Shown here: positions 63,333 through 64,000 of the stretch, piece after piece
How positions within the stretch are numbered: the first letter of the stretch is position 1
How the letters are laid out: each line of letters opens with the position of its first letter
From: Effrenium voratum
Taxonomy: Eukaryota > Sar > Dinophyceae > Suessiales > Symbiodiniaceae
DNA: 64,000 bases
Direction of reading: 5' to 3'
Assembly: GCA_963377175.1 (NCBI GenBank)
Contig: CAUJNA010003830.1
Location: 141,501-205,500 of the forward strand
The notes under the pieces: generated by a model
What the model saw: only the letters and a program-made list of their open reading frames with translations
The model's database searches: none
Told to the model about the DNA's origin: nothing
Made by a program: the position numbers and the translations under genes

Positions 63333-64000
63333 CTGGGTTACCCCTTCCAAACGCCAACGTGCCAACGTGGGGGGGGGGGGCAGGGTGATCACAAGGTCCG
63401 AAATACAACCATCAGGGAAACCTGACATTGCCCACATGGGAAAAGTTACACATGGTCATTTTGGTTCCATGCATATTGATCAATCCTCATGTATGTCAAA
63501 AGACGCCTGACACATGTGGAGAGATGCTCTTTAACTTGCTGCGAAAACTGCTTGATCAGAGAGCCTTGCACAGGAAAAACACCACATGTAAAATGCTGAA
63601 TCCCGAAGAGGCAATAGGGTGAGAAGGTCAACAAAGCAAGGAAACATAGTAAGGAAACCAGTGACAGTAACGCAAAAGGAGCCCCACAAGTGGGTGCTTT
63701 CGAGCGCCATCCGTGAAAGATTGCCATGGCATCATGTCGTTTGAATTTCAAGATGCCCACAAAGCACAAAGCTACTGGACATGCAAACGGCGGGGAAGTA
63801 GAAAAAAGCCACAAGTTCTACCCCGAGATGCAAGAAAAGGTGTCTCAAGGTTCCATGTTGAGAGCAAATCCCAGGGACTTACACCCAGAACCCAGCGCTG
63901 GGTTGGGCCCGGTTTCAGTTCCTGATGCCCCGCTGTGCGTTGTCAGATCCCTTGCTAAAAGTCCAATTTATAGTGGGTACCATGGAAATCCAGCCACTAA
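63333..64000. other. Right edge, upstream intron of TyrRS
   Basis: No further TyrRS exon seen. A G-run at 63368-63381; the last bases (63953-64000, TTGCTAAAAGTCCAATTTAT then GTGGGTACCATGGAAA) look like a family 5 element cut by the edge. Confidence 0.45.

Overview
This is eukaryotic nuclear DNA, most probably from a dinoflagellate. The genes are cut into very small exons (28 to 120 coding bases) with high G/C third positions. Long AT-richer introns full of short inverted-repeat elements lie between them. Splice acceptors are nearly always AG|G, and most donors are GC, with some GA and few GT. An FNIP/LRR-type 22-residue repeat protein with a ubiquitin-like start, of a kind common in dinoflagellate genomes, fits the same picture. 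The species cannot be told from the sequence. No rRNA, tRNA, spliced-leader gene, CRISPR array or bacterial operon was seen.

Nearly all recognised exons lie on the minus strand. From right to left: (1) 63332-47098, the last 197 residues of a tyrosine--tRNA ligase, in ten in-phase micro-exons; its first half lies beyond the right edge. (2) About 46-27 kb, minus-strand exons of one or more unidentified genes; the best are 36181-35920 (two exons joined in phase over a 56-base intron) and a terminal pair ending at 27219. (3) About 25-17 kb, four isolated minus-strand exons of unknown product. (4) 15916-9994, the 3' end of a second, different tyrosyl-tRNA synthetase-like gene in five phase-0 exons; I could not find its catalytic exons in the window. 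(5) 6090-858, the ubiquitin-like plus FNIP/LRR gene, whose last exon carries a frame-breaking deletion. (6) 560-480, one further exon.

A few exon-like segments lie on the plus strand. The clearest, 53149-53246, sits inside an intron of the first synthetase gene. Another, 33558-33620, ends in a stop codon.

The non-coding part is dominated by at least six families of short inverted-repeat (MITE-like) elements, many microsatellites and several minisatellites. Members of one repeat family begin two introns and recur inverted in a third intron of the LRR gene. Another family lies just upstream of the acceptors of exons in two different genes. That is what intron-generating (introner) transposable elements would leave. 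Exons were called by eye from codon phase, third-position G/C and splice-site pattern. The two synthetase genes and the LRR gene are well supported, and the isolated exons less so.
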